Notes: a model not told the origin generated them from the letters alone. 64,000 nucleotides of DNA from Mesorhizobium sp. 1M-11 (GCF_001303895.1 NZ_LJSD01000011.1:248001-312000), one strand, 5' to 3'; counted from the stretch's first letter, positions 8,417 to 17,186 are shown. Numbers and translations are program-made.

Positions 8417-9133
8417 TCATCCGCCCCACTGAATTGCAGCGGCAGCCATCATCCCCGGAAAGGATCGGCTGCGCAGGCGTGCGCGTTCTGGACCTGGCGA
8501 CATTCGGTGGACGCGGTTCCACTGTCGCCACTCGGCAGTGTCCCGTTCCGGCTTCTCCAGCATCTCAGTCGGTCGCAACTCGCGAAGATTGCGCAGATAC
8601 CAGCCCGTCGCCTTGAATTCGGGATGACCGAACCAATAGGGTTGCACGATATGCGCGGCGGGCAGGTCATCCGGCATGCGCGCGCGTGCCAGATCGTTCA
8701 TCTCCGGATTTTCAAGGGCAATTCGCTCGATTGGAGCTTCCCAGCACGTCGTGAAGATGGAAACGCCTTCCTCGAATTCTTCCTTCATGCTTTCCCATGT
8801 GCGGCCGGACGGCAGACGTTTTGGGGGCGTCCATGCCCCCGGCCCACTCATCCATCGGCGACCAGACCGACAAAGCCGGGTGCAGGGCGGATGCATCACC
8901 GCAAGCAAGTCCCATCCTTCGTTCAGAATTCCATCGCGGATGTCGCAAATGATGTGTCGGTTGCTTCCGTCTTCGGCGCGTTCGATGTCGCAGGACCAAA
9001 CATCATGGCCGCGCGCGGCGAAGGCGCGTCGAGCGATACCGCTCGTTTCGCAGCCGATGAGAATTCTAAGCCGCTGCGCCGCAACTGGCTGACCAGCAAT
9101 CGGGTAGCCAGCGGGCGGAACTAGATGACGCAT
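8417..9133 (-). CDS. DNA methylase-like protein with HPPC motif
   Basis: Resembles phage DNA cytosine methylase-like proteins. Residues 24-50 (ILIGCETSGIARRAFAARGHDVWSCDI) look like the S-adenosylmethionine-binding loop, MHPPCTRLC at about 80-88 like the catalytic Pro-Cys motif, and ALENPEM near 148 like the ENV motif of C5 methyltransferases. At 238 residues it is shorter than true C5 enzymes and the target recognition domain is reduced, so activity is uncertain. The start overlaps the stop of the helicase-primase gene (TGATG). It could protect phage DNA from host restriction. Confidence 0.75.
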   Translation of the reverse strand: MRHLVPPAGYPIAGQPVAAQRLRILIGCETSGIARRAFAARGHDVWSCDIERAEDGSNRHIICDIRDGILNEGWDLLAVMHPPCTRLCRSGRRWMSGPGAWTPPKRLPSGRTWESMKEEFEEGVSIFTTCWEAPIERIALENPEMNDLARARMPDDLPAAHIVQPYWFGHPEFKATGWYLRNLRELRPTEMLEKPERDTAEWRQWNRVHRMSPGPERARLRSRSFPGMMAAAAIQWGG

Positions 9134-10905
9134 CAACGCTCATCCTCATGCGGATGATGATGCGAGCCATCCCCTGCCCCAGGTCGCCAATCGGGATGGA
9201 TGGTGATCCCCTGATAGACGGTCTTGCCGTTCGAGCGGTGCCGCTTGAATTGCCGCATCTGGCCGTCCGGCCCTTCGAAGGCGCGCTCGGTCGCCTTTGA
9301 AAAGCGCTTCTCGAAGGTCGAGCGCGTCACCTTGAACACGCCTTCCCTGTCGGCGAAATTCTCGAAGGCGACGTAGAGATCGAACGGCTCTTCGTGGTCC
9401 TTGGTGTCACCGGTCACCACGCAGGCGAGACGGATGAACGTGCCGATGCCGTCACTCTCCTGCCGGTATTCCTCGCTGGCGGCCGTCACCTGCTTCGGCG
9501 TGTTCAGACCGTGGTTGAGGTATTCCAGCGCCCCTTCGACCATCCAGGCGAAGACGCCGGCAGCCTCCTTGCGCAGCTTGGAAGACAGCATCTTGTCGAC
9601 CGCCGCCTTGTCGATCTGGATCAGCCACGGCACCAAAAGCAGGCGGCGCCAGATGCCGTCCGAATCGTCGTCGACGCGCGGCTTGTGGTTGCCGGACAGG
9701 ATGATCTTGAAGTGCGGCTCGACCTCGAAGAAGTCCTTGTGCAGGCGCCGGACGGGGATCTTCTCGCCACCGGTCAGCGTCTTGATCAGGGCATCCTTCA
9801 GCTTGACGTTGGCTTCCGGCTCAGAAGCCGACACAAGGCGCGCGCCAGGCAGGCGGGCAAGGTCTGGCGTCGCCTCGCCGCCGCCGCGCTTGTTGTCACC
9901 GCTGAAGCTTTCGATCGACAGCGTGACGGCATAGTCGCCGAGGATGAAGCACAGCAGGTCGAGGAAGGTCGACTTGCCGTTGCGACCGGCGCCGTAGAAG
10001 AACAGCATCACCTGCTCGACGGTCAGGCCGGTCAACAGGTATCCGGCGAAGCGCTGGAGGAAGTGCCGTATTTCCGCGTCCGGCTGCACTTTCATCAGGA
10101 ACTTGTCGAATTCCTCCGTCGACGGCCGCACACCGTCCTGCCACTCGGCCTCGATCAGCTTCGTGATCATGTCTTCCTGGCGGTGTTCGCGCAGGAAGGC
10201 CTTCCAGACCGTGATCATGCGCGGATCGTCCGGCTCGCTTTCCTGATCCTCGACCTCGACCTGGCGAAACTCGATAGTGCCGTTGCGGCAGTTGACGAAA
10301 AGGGGATCGGGGTTCAGGTCGCTGACCAGACGCGATACATAGGGCTGCGCCTCCGACATCATGTTGGTGAGCTTCGACGAGCCTGCAGTCGACTTCGCGT
10401 GCCGGCGCCGCGCCGACCGGCGATCTTCGATCAGGCCATAGACGGCCTCGGCCGCCTTGATCGCCTCTTGCTGATCCTTAACGAAGCGCTGATCGTCCGG
10501 CGTCGGAAGCTTCTTTTTCTTGCCCTTCGACAGGAAGCTTTCAAGCGCCTCGGATGCCACTTCGCCGGCACTGATGACGGCAAGCTCTTCCTCGGTCGCC
10601 TCGATCAGCTCGGCTTCCTTGCGGATCGCCTCGGCCGCGCGATGCACCAGCCGGCGCACCAGCGATTCGTCGACATCCTCTTTCCAGCGGCTTCCGTCAT
10701 AGATGTGCCAGCCGATATTGGCGACATGGATGGCGATATGGCTGGCGGCACCGAGATGCTGCTCGGCAAGGTCGCCGAAGCGACGCCGCAGCCGGCGACC
10801 GTTGCCGATGTCGGTCTCCGGTTCTTTGGAGCAGGCCAAGAGCAGTTGCTGTTTCGCTTCCTCGGGATCGGGCTCGATGTCAGCCGGAGAGCTGTAACCG
10901 TCCAT
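9133..10905 (-). CDS. P4-type phage DNA primase/helicase
   Basis: Replicative helicase of the P4/D5 type, expected to unwind the phage origin. The 590-residue protein has a D5 N-terminal region (about 180-280), then an SF3 ATPase: Walker A GAGRNGKST at 305-313, followed by the arginine-finger region ending GIWRRLLLVPWLIQ, and a C-terminal winged-helix-like part. No N-terminal primase domain is evident; a separate CHC2/Toprim primase gene lies upstream in the same operon and may supply that function. It is coupled to the methylase-like gene downstream. Confidence 0.92.
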   Translation of the reverse strand: MDGYSSPADIEPDPEEAKQQLLLACSKEPETDIGNGRRLRRRFGDLAEQHLGAASHIAIHVANIGWHIYDGSRWKEDVDESLVRRLVHRAAEAIRKEAELIEATEEELAVISAGEVASEALESFLSKGKKKKLPTPDDQRFVKDQQEAIKAAEAVYGLIEDRRSARRRHAKSTAGSSKLTNMMSEAQPYVSRLVSDLNPDPLFVNCRNGTIEFRQVEVEDQESEPDDPRMITVWKAFLREHRQEDMITKLIEAEWQDGVRPSTEEFDKFLMKVQPDAEIRHFLQRFAGYLLTGLTVEQVMLFFYGAGRNGKSTFLDLLCFILGDYAVTLSIESFSGDNKRGGGEATPDLARLPGARLVSASEPEANVKLKDALIKTLTGGEKIPVRRLHKDFFEVEPHFKIILSGNHKPRVDDDSDGIWRRLLLVPWLIQIDKAAVDKMLSSKLRKEAAGVFAWMVEGALEYLNHGLNTPKQVTAASEEYRQESDGIGTFIRLACVVTGDTKDHEEPFDLYVAFENFADREGVFKVTRSTFEKRFSKATERAFEGPDGQMRQFKRHRSNGKTVYQGITIHPDWRPGAGDGSHHHPHEDER

Positions 10906-11259
10906 TTACCTGATCTCCTGAATTGGGATACCGGCCGCTTTCGCGCGCTCAACCATGTCGGCCGTGCCATTGCCGCCCGGAAAAGCGATGACCAGTTCCG
11001 GTCGATGCTCGTCGATCATGCGTTGATTGCGGATCGGGCCAGCGGCGCGGCCGCGACGCCGCCAATCGGCCGGTTCATTGATCATCAGCACGGAGTGCGC
11101 TTTGCGATAACACCAATGACGCGCAAGCTGGTCGGCGCCCGACGCACCACCCTGAATGATCGTCAGGCGCCCGTGGATCGCCTGAAGACCGTCGAGCGTA
11201 CGCCACACCAGAATGCGGTTTGTATAATCTCGGCCGCCGCAAACGAGGACGCGCATCAT
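10906..11259 (-). CDS. DUF2493 (SLOG-superfamily) protein
   Basis: Small Rossmann-like protein of 117 residues. The opening MRVLVCGGRDY, then TIIQGGASGADQLARHWC and VIAFPGGNGTADMVERAKAAGI are the three signature blocks of DUF2493, a member of the SLOG nucleotide-ligand-binding superfamily. The start chosen is the ATG overlapping the preceding stop as ATGA. Its ligand is not known. It lies between the zinc-finger gene and the helicase gene in the replication operon. Confidence 0.88.
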   Translation of the reverse strand: MMRVLVCGGRDYTNRILVWRTLDGLQAIHGRLTIIQGGASGADQLARHWCYRKAHSVLMINEPADWRRRGRAAGPIRNQRMIDEHRPELVIAFPGGNGTADMVERAKAAGIPIQEIR

Positions 11260-11597
11260 CGTGCCGCCCCCGGTCTGCCGATACGAACATGGGTGACGAC
11301 GGCGCGCAGATAGGGCCGCTCCTCGATCACCGCCTGCGTCTTGCGCCATGAGCGCCGGCCGTCACGCTCGGCCTTGTCTTCCTGCCGGAAGTTCGAAGCC
11401 ATGCGGTTGATCAGCTGGAAGACACCGAGACGCTTTGCCTCGTCGCGCTCGAAGCGAAGTGCCATGTAGAGGTCATAAAGCTCGGCACCGCGCAGCTTGC
11501 GCCGGTTGTTGAACTTCTGGCGGCAGCGCGTCGAACAGAATTCGCTGCGTTCCGGCCGGGGGTTGGCGCATTCAAGGCAAGCGTGTACACGGGCCAT
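11256..11597 (-). CDS. Small zinc-finger phage protein
   Basis: A 113-residue protein with an N-terminal treble-clef-like pattern CLECANPRPERSEFCSTRCRQKF (Cys pairs at about 7, 10, 21 and 25), followed by NNRRKLRG and a long basic helical region. Similar short zinc proteins are common in phage replication blocks and are presumed nucleic-acid binding. Both ends overlap neighbours by one to four bases. Exact role unknown. Confidence 0.8.
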   Translation of the reverse strand: MARVHACLECANPRPERSEFCSTRCRQKFNNRRKLRGAELYDLYMALRFERDEAKRLGVFQLINRMASNFRQEDKAERDGRRSWRKTQAVIEERPYLRAVVTHVRIGRPGAAR

Positions 11598-12619
11598 CAG
11601 GAAGCGGCCTCCACGTCATTGCCGGCGTCGTCCGGCTGCTCGGCATCCGATGTCGCGCCTATCGACGCCAGCGCGTCGGCCTCGACCTTCTCGGGATCGC
11701 GCCGCATGTTCACGCGCGCCTGCCGGAAATACTTGTCCTTCAGCTCGAAGCCGATGCCGCGCCGGCCGGACTGGACCGCCGCCCACACTTCGGAACCGAT
11801 GCCGAGGAACGGCGTGAACACGATGTCGCCAGGGTTAGACCAGAGATCGATGCAACGCTCGATCACGTCGAGCTGGAGCGGCGAGATATGCGCCTCGTCG
11901 TTGCCGTCACGCGCCGTCAGGTACTGAAGCGTGCGCTGCTGGCGGATGTCCATCCACACGGTTTCGGCATAGCGCTGCCAGACCTCGATCGAATACCAGT
12001 TCCGGTTGTCATGATCGGTGGTGTACTTGGCCTGATCCGGGCCGGTACCGGCGCCGACATAACGCTTCAGGCAGCCGGCGACCGGCTCGGGATTTACGCC
12101 CGGCTTGCGGAAGGCAACGATGTAGTCGGCCAGCGTCGAGCCGACGATCGTCGAATCCTTCACCAACTGCTTGTGCAGGAGGCGGTGTGACTTCGAGCGA
12201 TGCTGTGCCGCAACCGGGTCTTTGCGGATCATCGTTTCGGAATGGAAGACCCATCCGGCATCCTGCCATGCCCGGATGACCTCGCCGCGAAAATCCTTCA
12301 TGCCGATATGGCCATCGCGGATTTTAGAGGCCGGCAATTGCATGACATGCACGGCCTGGATGCGACCGGGCATGGTGATGCGCAGCATCTCGGCGATCAG
12401 GAAGTGATAATGCGTCCAGAAGTCGCCGCCTTCCGAGTTGGAAAGATCGCGCTCGGAGCCGCTGAATTTGTACAGGCCTTCGAAGGGCGGCGAGTGCACG
12501 CCGAACTGGACACTGTCGTCGGGAATGGCCCGGATCAGCTCGCATGAATCGCCATGATAGATCGCGTAGCGGTCCGTCACGTCCTGGTCGACGGCGTTGA
12601 TGGTGGGAAGTGTGCGCAT
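11597..12619 (-). CDS. Site-specific DNA methyltransferase (N4-cytosine or N6-adenine)
   Basis: Amino-methyltransferase of the class with catalytic motif IV before motif I. SPPF lies at residues 43-46 and the AdoMet motif FTPFLGIGSEVWAA near 280, with VIERCIDLWSNPGD leading into it. The 340-residue protein has a large middle part as target recognition region. SPPF is compatible with either N4-cytosine or N6-adenine activity. The start overlaps the previous stop as TGATG. No partner endonuclease is next to it, so it looks like an orphan phage methylase. Confidence 0.87.
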   Translation of the reverse strand: MRTLPTINAVDQDVTDRYAIYHGDSCELIRAIPDDSVQFGVHSPPFEGLYKFSGSERDLSNSEGGDFWTHYHFLIAEMLRITMPGRIQAVHVMQLPASKIRDGHIGMKDFRGEVIRAWQDAGWVFHSETMIRKDPVAAQHRSKSHRLLHKQLVKDSTIVGSTLADYIVAFRKPGVNPEPVAGCLKRYVGAGTGPDQAKYTTDHDNRNWYSIEVWQRYAETVWMDIRQQRTLQYLTARDGNDEAHISPLQLDVIERCIDLWSNPGDIVFTPFLGIGSEVWAAVQSGRRGIGFELKDKYFRQARVNMRRDPEKVEADALASIGATSDAEQPDDAGNDVEAAS

Positions 12620-12984
12620 CAGCCTGCGCTCCCGATGACGGCGGTGAAATCGGCAGGCAGCACCACATTGGACGGCGCGTCGTCGAACATCGGGGCAATG
12701 TCGGCCGGCCTGTATCCCGCCAAACCGCACCCGATAGGCGTCAGCCGAAACACCAGTTCCGGGTTCTCGCGTGCGAAGCGCTTGAACCGGTGGACATGGT
12801 TGCGGATGCGAAACAAAGGGAGCGTTGCAAGCCGCTCGTCCTTCGTCGGAATGGCGTAGCTGTCACCCTGAAGGCCCTCGGCTTGTCCGTAGACTGCGCC
12901 GCAGTTATCCCTTGCCCACAGGGCCGCGCCCTTGCCGTGTCGGCCCGCCAGATTGGAGCCGAAAACAAAAATATCGCGCCCCAT
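12619..12984 (-). CDS. A1S_2505-type phage non-structural protein, macro-like
   Basis: A 121-residue protein starting MGRDIFVFGSNLAGRHGKGAALWA, then GDSYAIPTKDERLATLPL and VFRLTPIGCGLAGYRPADIAPMF. These blocks define the A1S_2505 family of phage non-structural proteins, whose glycine-rich loops recall macro domains that bind ADP-ribose derivatives; that link is my inference. The ATG overlaps the previous stop. A much longer open frame upstream is an artefact of high GC content. Confidence 0.8.
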   Translation of the reverse strand: MGRDIFVFGSNLAGRHGKGAALWARDNCGAVYGQAEGLQGDSYAIPTKDERLATLPLFRIRNHVHRFKRFARENPELVFRLTPIGCGLAGYRPADIAPMFDDAPSNVVLPADFTAVIGSAG

Positions 12985-13160
12985 CAGATCCTCCGCATCC
13001 AGGCGATGCATGGCCAAAGCACTGGCCAGAGCGCCGACACAAAGCAGAGCGCGCCGACTTCGATCGAGTTGACCGGCTTGCCCGCAAACCGCATCAGGTA
13101 GCGCGCGAACAGGACGGCTCCGGCCATCCAGCCCGCAATCAGGATTAAAGGGGTGATCAC
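12984..13160 (-). CDS. Small membrane protein
   Basis: A 58-residue product with two hydrophobic segments (ITPLILIAGWMAGAVLFARYL and ALCFVSALWPVLWPCIAW), so a small inner-membrane protein. The start is taken as GTG: it overlaps the helicase stop as GTGA and has GGGAGGAA at proper distance, whereas the ATG five codons upstream lies inside that ribosome site. Function unknown. Confidence 0.7.
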   Translation of the reverse strand: MITPLILIAGWMAGAVLFARYLMRFAGKPVNSIEVGALCFVSALWPVLWPCIAWMRRI

Positions 13161-14554
13161 GCGAATTCCTCCCATGCCGGCAGGATGAGTTTCTGTTTCG
13201 GTTGATAGTCGTGACGCTCCAGGGCAGCGCCGCGCACGGCGAGGCTGGAGAGATCGGCCATGTGCCGGACCATGGCTTCTGCCATGCGGTCGGCGTCACG
13301 TTCCTTGCGGTCGTGGTTGGCGATCACCGCGCCCTCGGTGTCGGCGGCGATGAAGTCGGCCGTCACCGGTAGCCGCTGGCCGAAACGCCAGAAACGGCGG
13401 ATGATCTGATAGACCTGCTCCCAGCTGTCGTTCATGCCGATCAGGCCGGTGCGGCGGCAGTGTTGCCAGTTCATGCCGAAACCGCAGATCGAGGCCTTGG
13501 TCACCAGCACGCGGATCTTGCCGGCCTTGAAGTCCCTAAGCTTCTCTTCCTTCCAGTCGTCATGGTCGGTGCCGCGCACTTCGACAGCGCCTGGAATGGC
13601 TTTGGCTACCCCTTCGGTCTCCGCATTGAGATTGCCCCACCAGACGTAAGGTTCATCGGGCGGCGTGAGCGCCACCGCCTTGGCGATGCGCGCTTCGAGC
13701 GAAGAGCGGCGGGCATGGCCGCGTTCGGCAAGGGTCTTGGCCTGTACCGGCAGCATGGAGAACTGACCGTCAGGCGTCCAATGGCTGCCTTCGGTCGGCA
13801 CCACATGCAGCCGCTTGATCAGCGGCGGCAGGTCATAGCCGTCGTCGGGATAACCGAGATCGCTCGGCTTGCGCAGCATCACCGCCCATGACGCCATCCA
13901 GCGCCAGAAGTCGTCTTCCGCGTGTCCCTTCAGCCGCCACGCCTTGGTGTCGGACCCGTCATGCGTGAAGAAGGTCGCCAGCATGGCGAAATGCGACATG
14001 ATGCCGAGGAATTCGGCGTGATTGCCAAGCTCCATGAAATCGTTCGGCGCAGGCGTTGCCGTCGCCGCCAGCCGGAAACGATGCCGCTGCACGCCGGCAA
14101 TCAATCGTGTCCGGTAGTGACCGTCATGGCTTTTGAGGATCGAGCTTTCGTCCAGCGCGACGCCACCGAACCGATCCAGTTCGAAATGGTCGAGCTTCTG
14201 ATAATTGGTGAGCTGCAAGACATCGTCGACGCCGGACTTCGTGACGATGGTTGCCTGGATGCCGCGTTCGGCTCCTTCGTCGACATGCTGCGGCGCGACG
14301 GCGAGCGGGGCGAAGATCAGGGACGGCTTGTCGGTGAAGTGCGCGACCTCCTGCCCCCACACCAGTTCCATCAATGTCTTGCCAAGGCCTGTGCCGGCGA
14401 AGATGGCGGCCCGGCCGCGGTGCAATGCCCACCGGGTGATGTCGCGCTGGTGCGGGAACAGGAAGTCGGGCAGGTCCCGCACCTTCTCCATACCGCTGTC
14501 GGGATCGACCTGGCGCTTGGCGTCGAGGAACTGGTGATAGGCGTGGATGGTCAA
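13157..14554 (-). CDS. SNF2-type DEAD/DEAH helicase
   Basis: Superfamily 2 ATPase of 465 residues. Walker A is FAGTGLGKT at 52-60 and the DEAD-box equivalent is DESS at 135-138, followed by RLAATATPAPNDFMELG (motif III) and, in the second domain, QVYQIIRRFWRFGQ (motif VI). Phages use such helicases for replication restart or recombination. The start is probably TTG overlapping the previous stop as TTGA; the open frame further upstream is rich in Arg and His and not protein-like. Confidence 0.88.
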   Translation of the reverse strand: MTIHAYHQFLDAKRQVDPDSGMEKVRDLPDFLFPHQRDITRWALHRGRAAIFAGTGLGKTLMELVWGQEVAHFTDKPSLIFAPLAVAPQHVDEGAERGIQATIVTKSGVDDVLQLTNYQKLDHFELDRFGGVALDESSILKSHDGHYRTRLIAGVQRHRFRLAATATPAPNDFMELGNHAEFLGIMSHFAMLATFFTHDGSDTKAWRLKGHAEDDFWRWMASWAVMLRKPSDLGYPDDGYDLPPLIKRLHVVPTEGSHWTPDGQFSMLPVQAKTLAERGHARRSSLEARIAKAVALTPPDEPYVWWGNLNAETEGVAKAIPGAVEVRGTDHDDWKEEKLRDFKAGKIRVLVTKASICGFGMNWQHCRRTGLIGMNDSWEQVYQIIRRFWRFGQRLPVTADFIAADTEGAVIANHDRKERDADRMAEAMVRHMADLSSLAVRGAALERHDYQPKQKLILPAWEEFA

Positions 14555-15012
14555 CGGTCGTCTCCCAGCGAAACGACGTGATAGGAAGAGACGGCGCCGC
14601 CAACGGCGCTTTTCAGGCGGCGCACCAGCCCGATCTTGATCAGTTTGTGCAACATCACCCGGATCGTCGGCACGGGGATGTTCGTGGCCTGATGGATGGC
14701 GGTGACGCCGCCGGAGAAGGTGCCGCGCGGGCTGGCCTGCGCCTTCATGGCCGTATGAACGCGCAGTTGCGTCACGGTGATGCCGACCGACCGGGCCAAC
14801 GCCAGTTCGGCCGCCGTATTGTCCGGCTCGGGCTGGACAGTGAGCGTCACCTCCAGAATGCCTTCGAAATGGCTTTGGACGAATTCGTTCGAGCTGATGC
14901 CGGCGACGCGCGCCGCACGCTCGATCGCCAGATTGGTCTCGCGGTCGCACTTGACCGAATATCGATAGACGGGTTCGAACGCGCTTGGTGTCTCAAAGCC
15001 GGAAATACTCAT
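14551..15012 (-). CDS. Hypothetical protein with C-terminal winged-helix-like region
   Basis: A 153-residue protein. The N-terminal half (YRYSVKCDRETNLAIERAARVAGISSNEFVQSHFEGIL) looks like a ribbon-helix-helix-like segment; the C-terminal half (GTFSGGVTAIHQATNIPVPTIRVMLHKLIKIGLVRRL) looks like a winged helix. It may be a transcription or replication regulator. It overlaps both neighbours in the replication operon. Confidence 0.72.
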   Translation of the reverse strand: MSISGFETPSAFEPVYRYSVKCDRETNLAIERAARVAGISSNEFVQSHFEGILEVTLTVQPEPDNTAAELALARSVGITVTQLRVHTAMKAQASPRGTFSGGVTAIHQATNIPVPTIRVMLHKLIKIGLVRRLKSAVGGAVSSYHVVSLGDDR

Positions 15013-16178
15013 CACGCCACCGCCCTATCCGGCCGGCGCTCACGCAACCGGCGCAACATGTCGTTGAAGTCCGCGCCGTCGTCGGCCCAATCGATCCGGC
15101 AATCCGGAACGGTGAGCGCATGGCGCTTTCGGGCGCGCAGCATCGCCGCCTGCGTTGAGAAGCGGTCGCTGTCGCCGTCGCCGATCAGCGTCAGGCGGCT
15201 GAATATGCCGGCCGGCAGTGTCAGGCATCGCGCGTCGGTCAGGTCGGGTTCATGGCTGCCGACTTTCGCCTTGCGCACCCGGCCAAGCGTGTCCTTGATG
15301 GTCAGCGAAGGGTGCGGGATCTGGCCCGTCGCCTTGCCGGAGATGTTGTCGAGGTTGATGCCGCACCACAGCGTCGAAGTCCGGTCGTCGCGCAGCTCGC
15401 GCCAGGAGAACACCGTTTCGATGCCCTCCCCCGTCGCCAGTCCGGTGCCGGGTTCGCCATCCCGCAGCACGATCTTGCCGCCCCGCTGCGTGCCTTTCAC
15501 TTTCTTCGCGTCCAGCACTTCGCCGGTATCCGGGTTGGCGATGACCGCCTTGCCATTCGGCCGAGAGAGGTCGAGCCAGGTGCGATGCACGCCGATGAAA
15601 TGGCCGTCCGGACCGGTGATCGCCGCCAGCATGGCGGGACCGCGATGGATGATCGTGCTGTGCTGGTCGCCTTTCCGCTTATGCCAATAGGCAAGGTTCT
15701 CGACTTCGCGCAGCGTCCTGATGTGCCAGTCCGGCATGGCGATGCCACGGATGGCCAGATAGCGAACGACGAGATGGCCGCCACGTGACGGATCATGTGA
15801 CCTTCCGGACCGCCAGATATCCCAGGCATCCCTGCGCGCCCGTTCGCGGAACTTGTTGTCTTCGTCCTTTGAAACCGGCGCATGCGTTGCCGCAGGCACC
15901 GGGCGCTCGCCGGTCAGCATCTCGACCGCCTCGGCGAAACTGCATCCATGCTTGTGGCGGATCAGCACGATAGCGTCGCCGGCCTCGCCTGAAGCGCGGC
16001 ACAAAAAGACATTCTCGGCTTCGTTCAGCCAGAACCGGTCGCGTCCGCCGCAGGCGGGGCAAGGGCCATTAAGTTCGCTGCCCTTGCGCTTCAGCGTCGT
16101 CGCCGAGGCGCCGCACAGATAGGCGGTAGCGAGGATCGAGGCAGAATGAGCTTGCGCGACGGTCTCGGCGGGGATCAT
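15012..16178 (-). CDS. CHC2 zinc-finger/Toprim primase
   Basis: Primase of 388 residues that would lay down RNA primers for phage replication. A zinc finger with CPACGGRDRFWL and a later Cys lies at residues 40-60. The Toprim part is marked by LATGEGIETVFSW near 245-257 and LIGDGDSD near 335. No helicase domain is present; the separate SF3 helicase gene in the same operon fits as partner. The start overlaps the stop of a 38-residue gene as ATGA. Confidence 0.9.
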   Translation of the reverse strand: MIPAETVAQAHSASILATAYLCGASATTLKRKGSELNGPCPACGGRDRFWLNEAENVFLCRASGEAGDAIVLIRHKHGCSFAEAVEMLTGERPVPAATHAPVSKDEDNKFRERARRDAWDIWRSGRSHDPSRGGHLVVRYLAIRGIAMPDWHIRTLREVENLAYWHKRKGDQHSTIIHRGPAMLAAITGPDGHFIGVHRTWLDLSRPNGKAVIANPDTGEVLDAKKVKGTQRGGKIVLRDGEPGTGLATGEGIETVFSWRELRDDRTSTLWCGINLDNISGKATGQIPHPSLTIKDTLGRVRKAKVGSHEPDLTDARCLTLPAGIFSRLTLIGDGDSDRFSTQAAMLRARKRHALTVPDCRIDWADDGADFNDMLRRLRERRPDRAVA

Positions 16179-16291
16179 GACACGTCCCCGTTGCGATGCG
16201 GCTCACAAGGAGCATGCTTACCACCGCCGAAGACGTATTCCTTCCATGGCGTCCAGCACCGGCTTTGCGATTTCTGAGGTTGATCTGACAT
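16175..16291 (-). CDS. Tiny phage protein, 38 residues
   Basis: Reads MSDQPQKSQSRCWTPWKEYV and ends HRNGDVS. The ATG has a strong ribosome site, AGGAGGGG, eight bases upstream, and the stop overlaps the primase start as ATGA, so translation is well supported. Two Trp and two Cys and a basic composition are the only notable points. Function unknown. Confidence 0.72.
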   Translation of the reverse strand: MSDQPQKSQSRCWTPWKEYVFGGGKHAPCEPHRNGDVS

Positions 16292-16340
16292 TTGGGGGTC
16301 CCCTCCTGCTTTCGTCTTCCGAGGTTGATACGGTCACTGT

Positions 16341-17186
16341 TCACTCCCTTGCTCCGTCGCTAGTCCGATCGATCCGTGGAGTGGACCCAATACTCGGAGC
16401 GGATCGATCGGACGGGCTGTGAGTCTCCCCTTCGGCTTTAGCTTTGAGGATGGCCATTCCGATCATTTGCGGGATGAACGGCACGACGGCGTTCCCGATC
16501 GCCTTCAATCGGGCAACGTCCAGTTTGCTCGGTACCCCATCAACCACTCGCTCCACGGCGGGTTCGGAACTCCACCAAGCCAACGATCCAGGGACACGCT
16601 CTTGTTGGTCTCGAAGTTCAGTGCCTCCGTCGATGTGCATGTTCGACGGATATGGTCTGAGGAAGTGGGTGTCGGGACCGAGTGCGTCGCTTTTCCGGTG
16701 AGCGATGATCCAGAGACGGTCACGACGGTGAGGCGCGCCAACATGGGCAGCGGGGATACAATGCCACTCCGCATCGTACCCGATCTCATCGAGTGCAATG
16801 AGCAGGTGCTCCAGTCCGCGAGACCGAATTTTTGAGACATTTTCGAGGATGAGGTATCGCGGATTGATCTCTTCAGCGAGCCTAATGACTTCCCGCCAGA
16901 GGCCTGTTCTGGAGCCGTCAATTCCGGCTCCTCGTCCTGCAATTGACACGTCTTGGCAGGGGAAGCCTCCGCAGATAACATCGACATTGATGTTGTCGCG
17001 TTCCAGGACGTCCGCGCTGATGGATCTGATGTCATGATAGCAAGGAACCTTTGGCCAGTGCCGCTGTAGGATGCTGCGCGGGAACGCGTCGATTTCACAG
17101 AAGGCGACGGTCTCGAAGCCTCCGGTTCGTTCCAGTCCAAGACTGAAGCCGCCAACGCCGCTGAAGAGGTCGAGAACCTTCATCAT
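16341..17186 (-). CDS. dcm: C5-cytosine DNA methyltransferase (Dcm type)
   Basis: Transfers a methyl group to C5 of cytosine. The 281-residue enzyme has motif I MKVLDLFSGVGGFSLGLE, the catalytic motif GGFPCQDVS (Cys about 77), ENV in LILENVSKIRSRG at about 115, RRDRLWIIAH (motif VIII) and a final LKAIGNAVVPFIPQMIG (motif X). The target recognition domain is short, so the site cannot be predicted. No restriction endonuclease adjoins it, so anti-restriction use by the phage is likely. Its 5' side now faces a divergent transposase gene. Confidence 0.93.
   Translation of the reverse strand: MMKVLDLFSGVGGFSLGLERTGGFETVAFCEIDAFPRSILQRHWPKVPCYHDIRSISADVLERDNINVDVICGGFPCQDVSIAGRGAGIDGSRTGLWREVIRLAEEINPRYLILENVSKIRSRGLEHLLIALDEIGYDAEWHCIPAAHVGAPHRRDRLWIIAHRKSDALGPDTHFLRPYPSNMHIDGGTELRDQQERVPGSLAWWSSEPAVERVVDGVPSKLDVARLKAIGNAVVPFIPQMIGMAILKAKAEGETHSPSDRSAPSIGSTPRIDRTSDGARE

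Noticed and set aside
14554-14950. N-terminal extension of the SNF2 helicase by 130 residues
   Set aside because: The extension overlaps the upstream gene and is mainly Arg, His and Gly, as expected from an antisense-like GC-rich frame.
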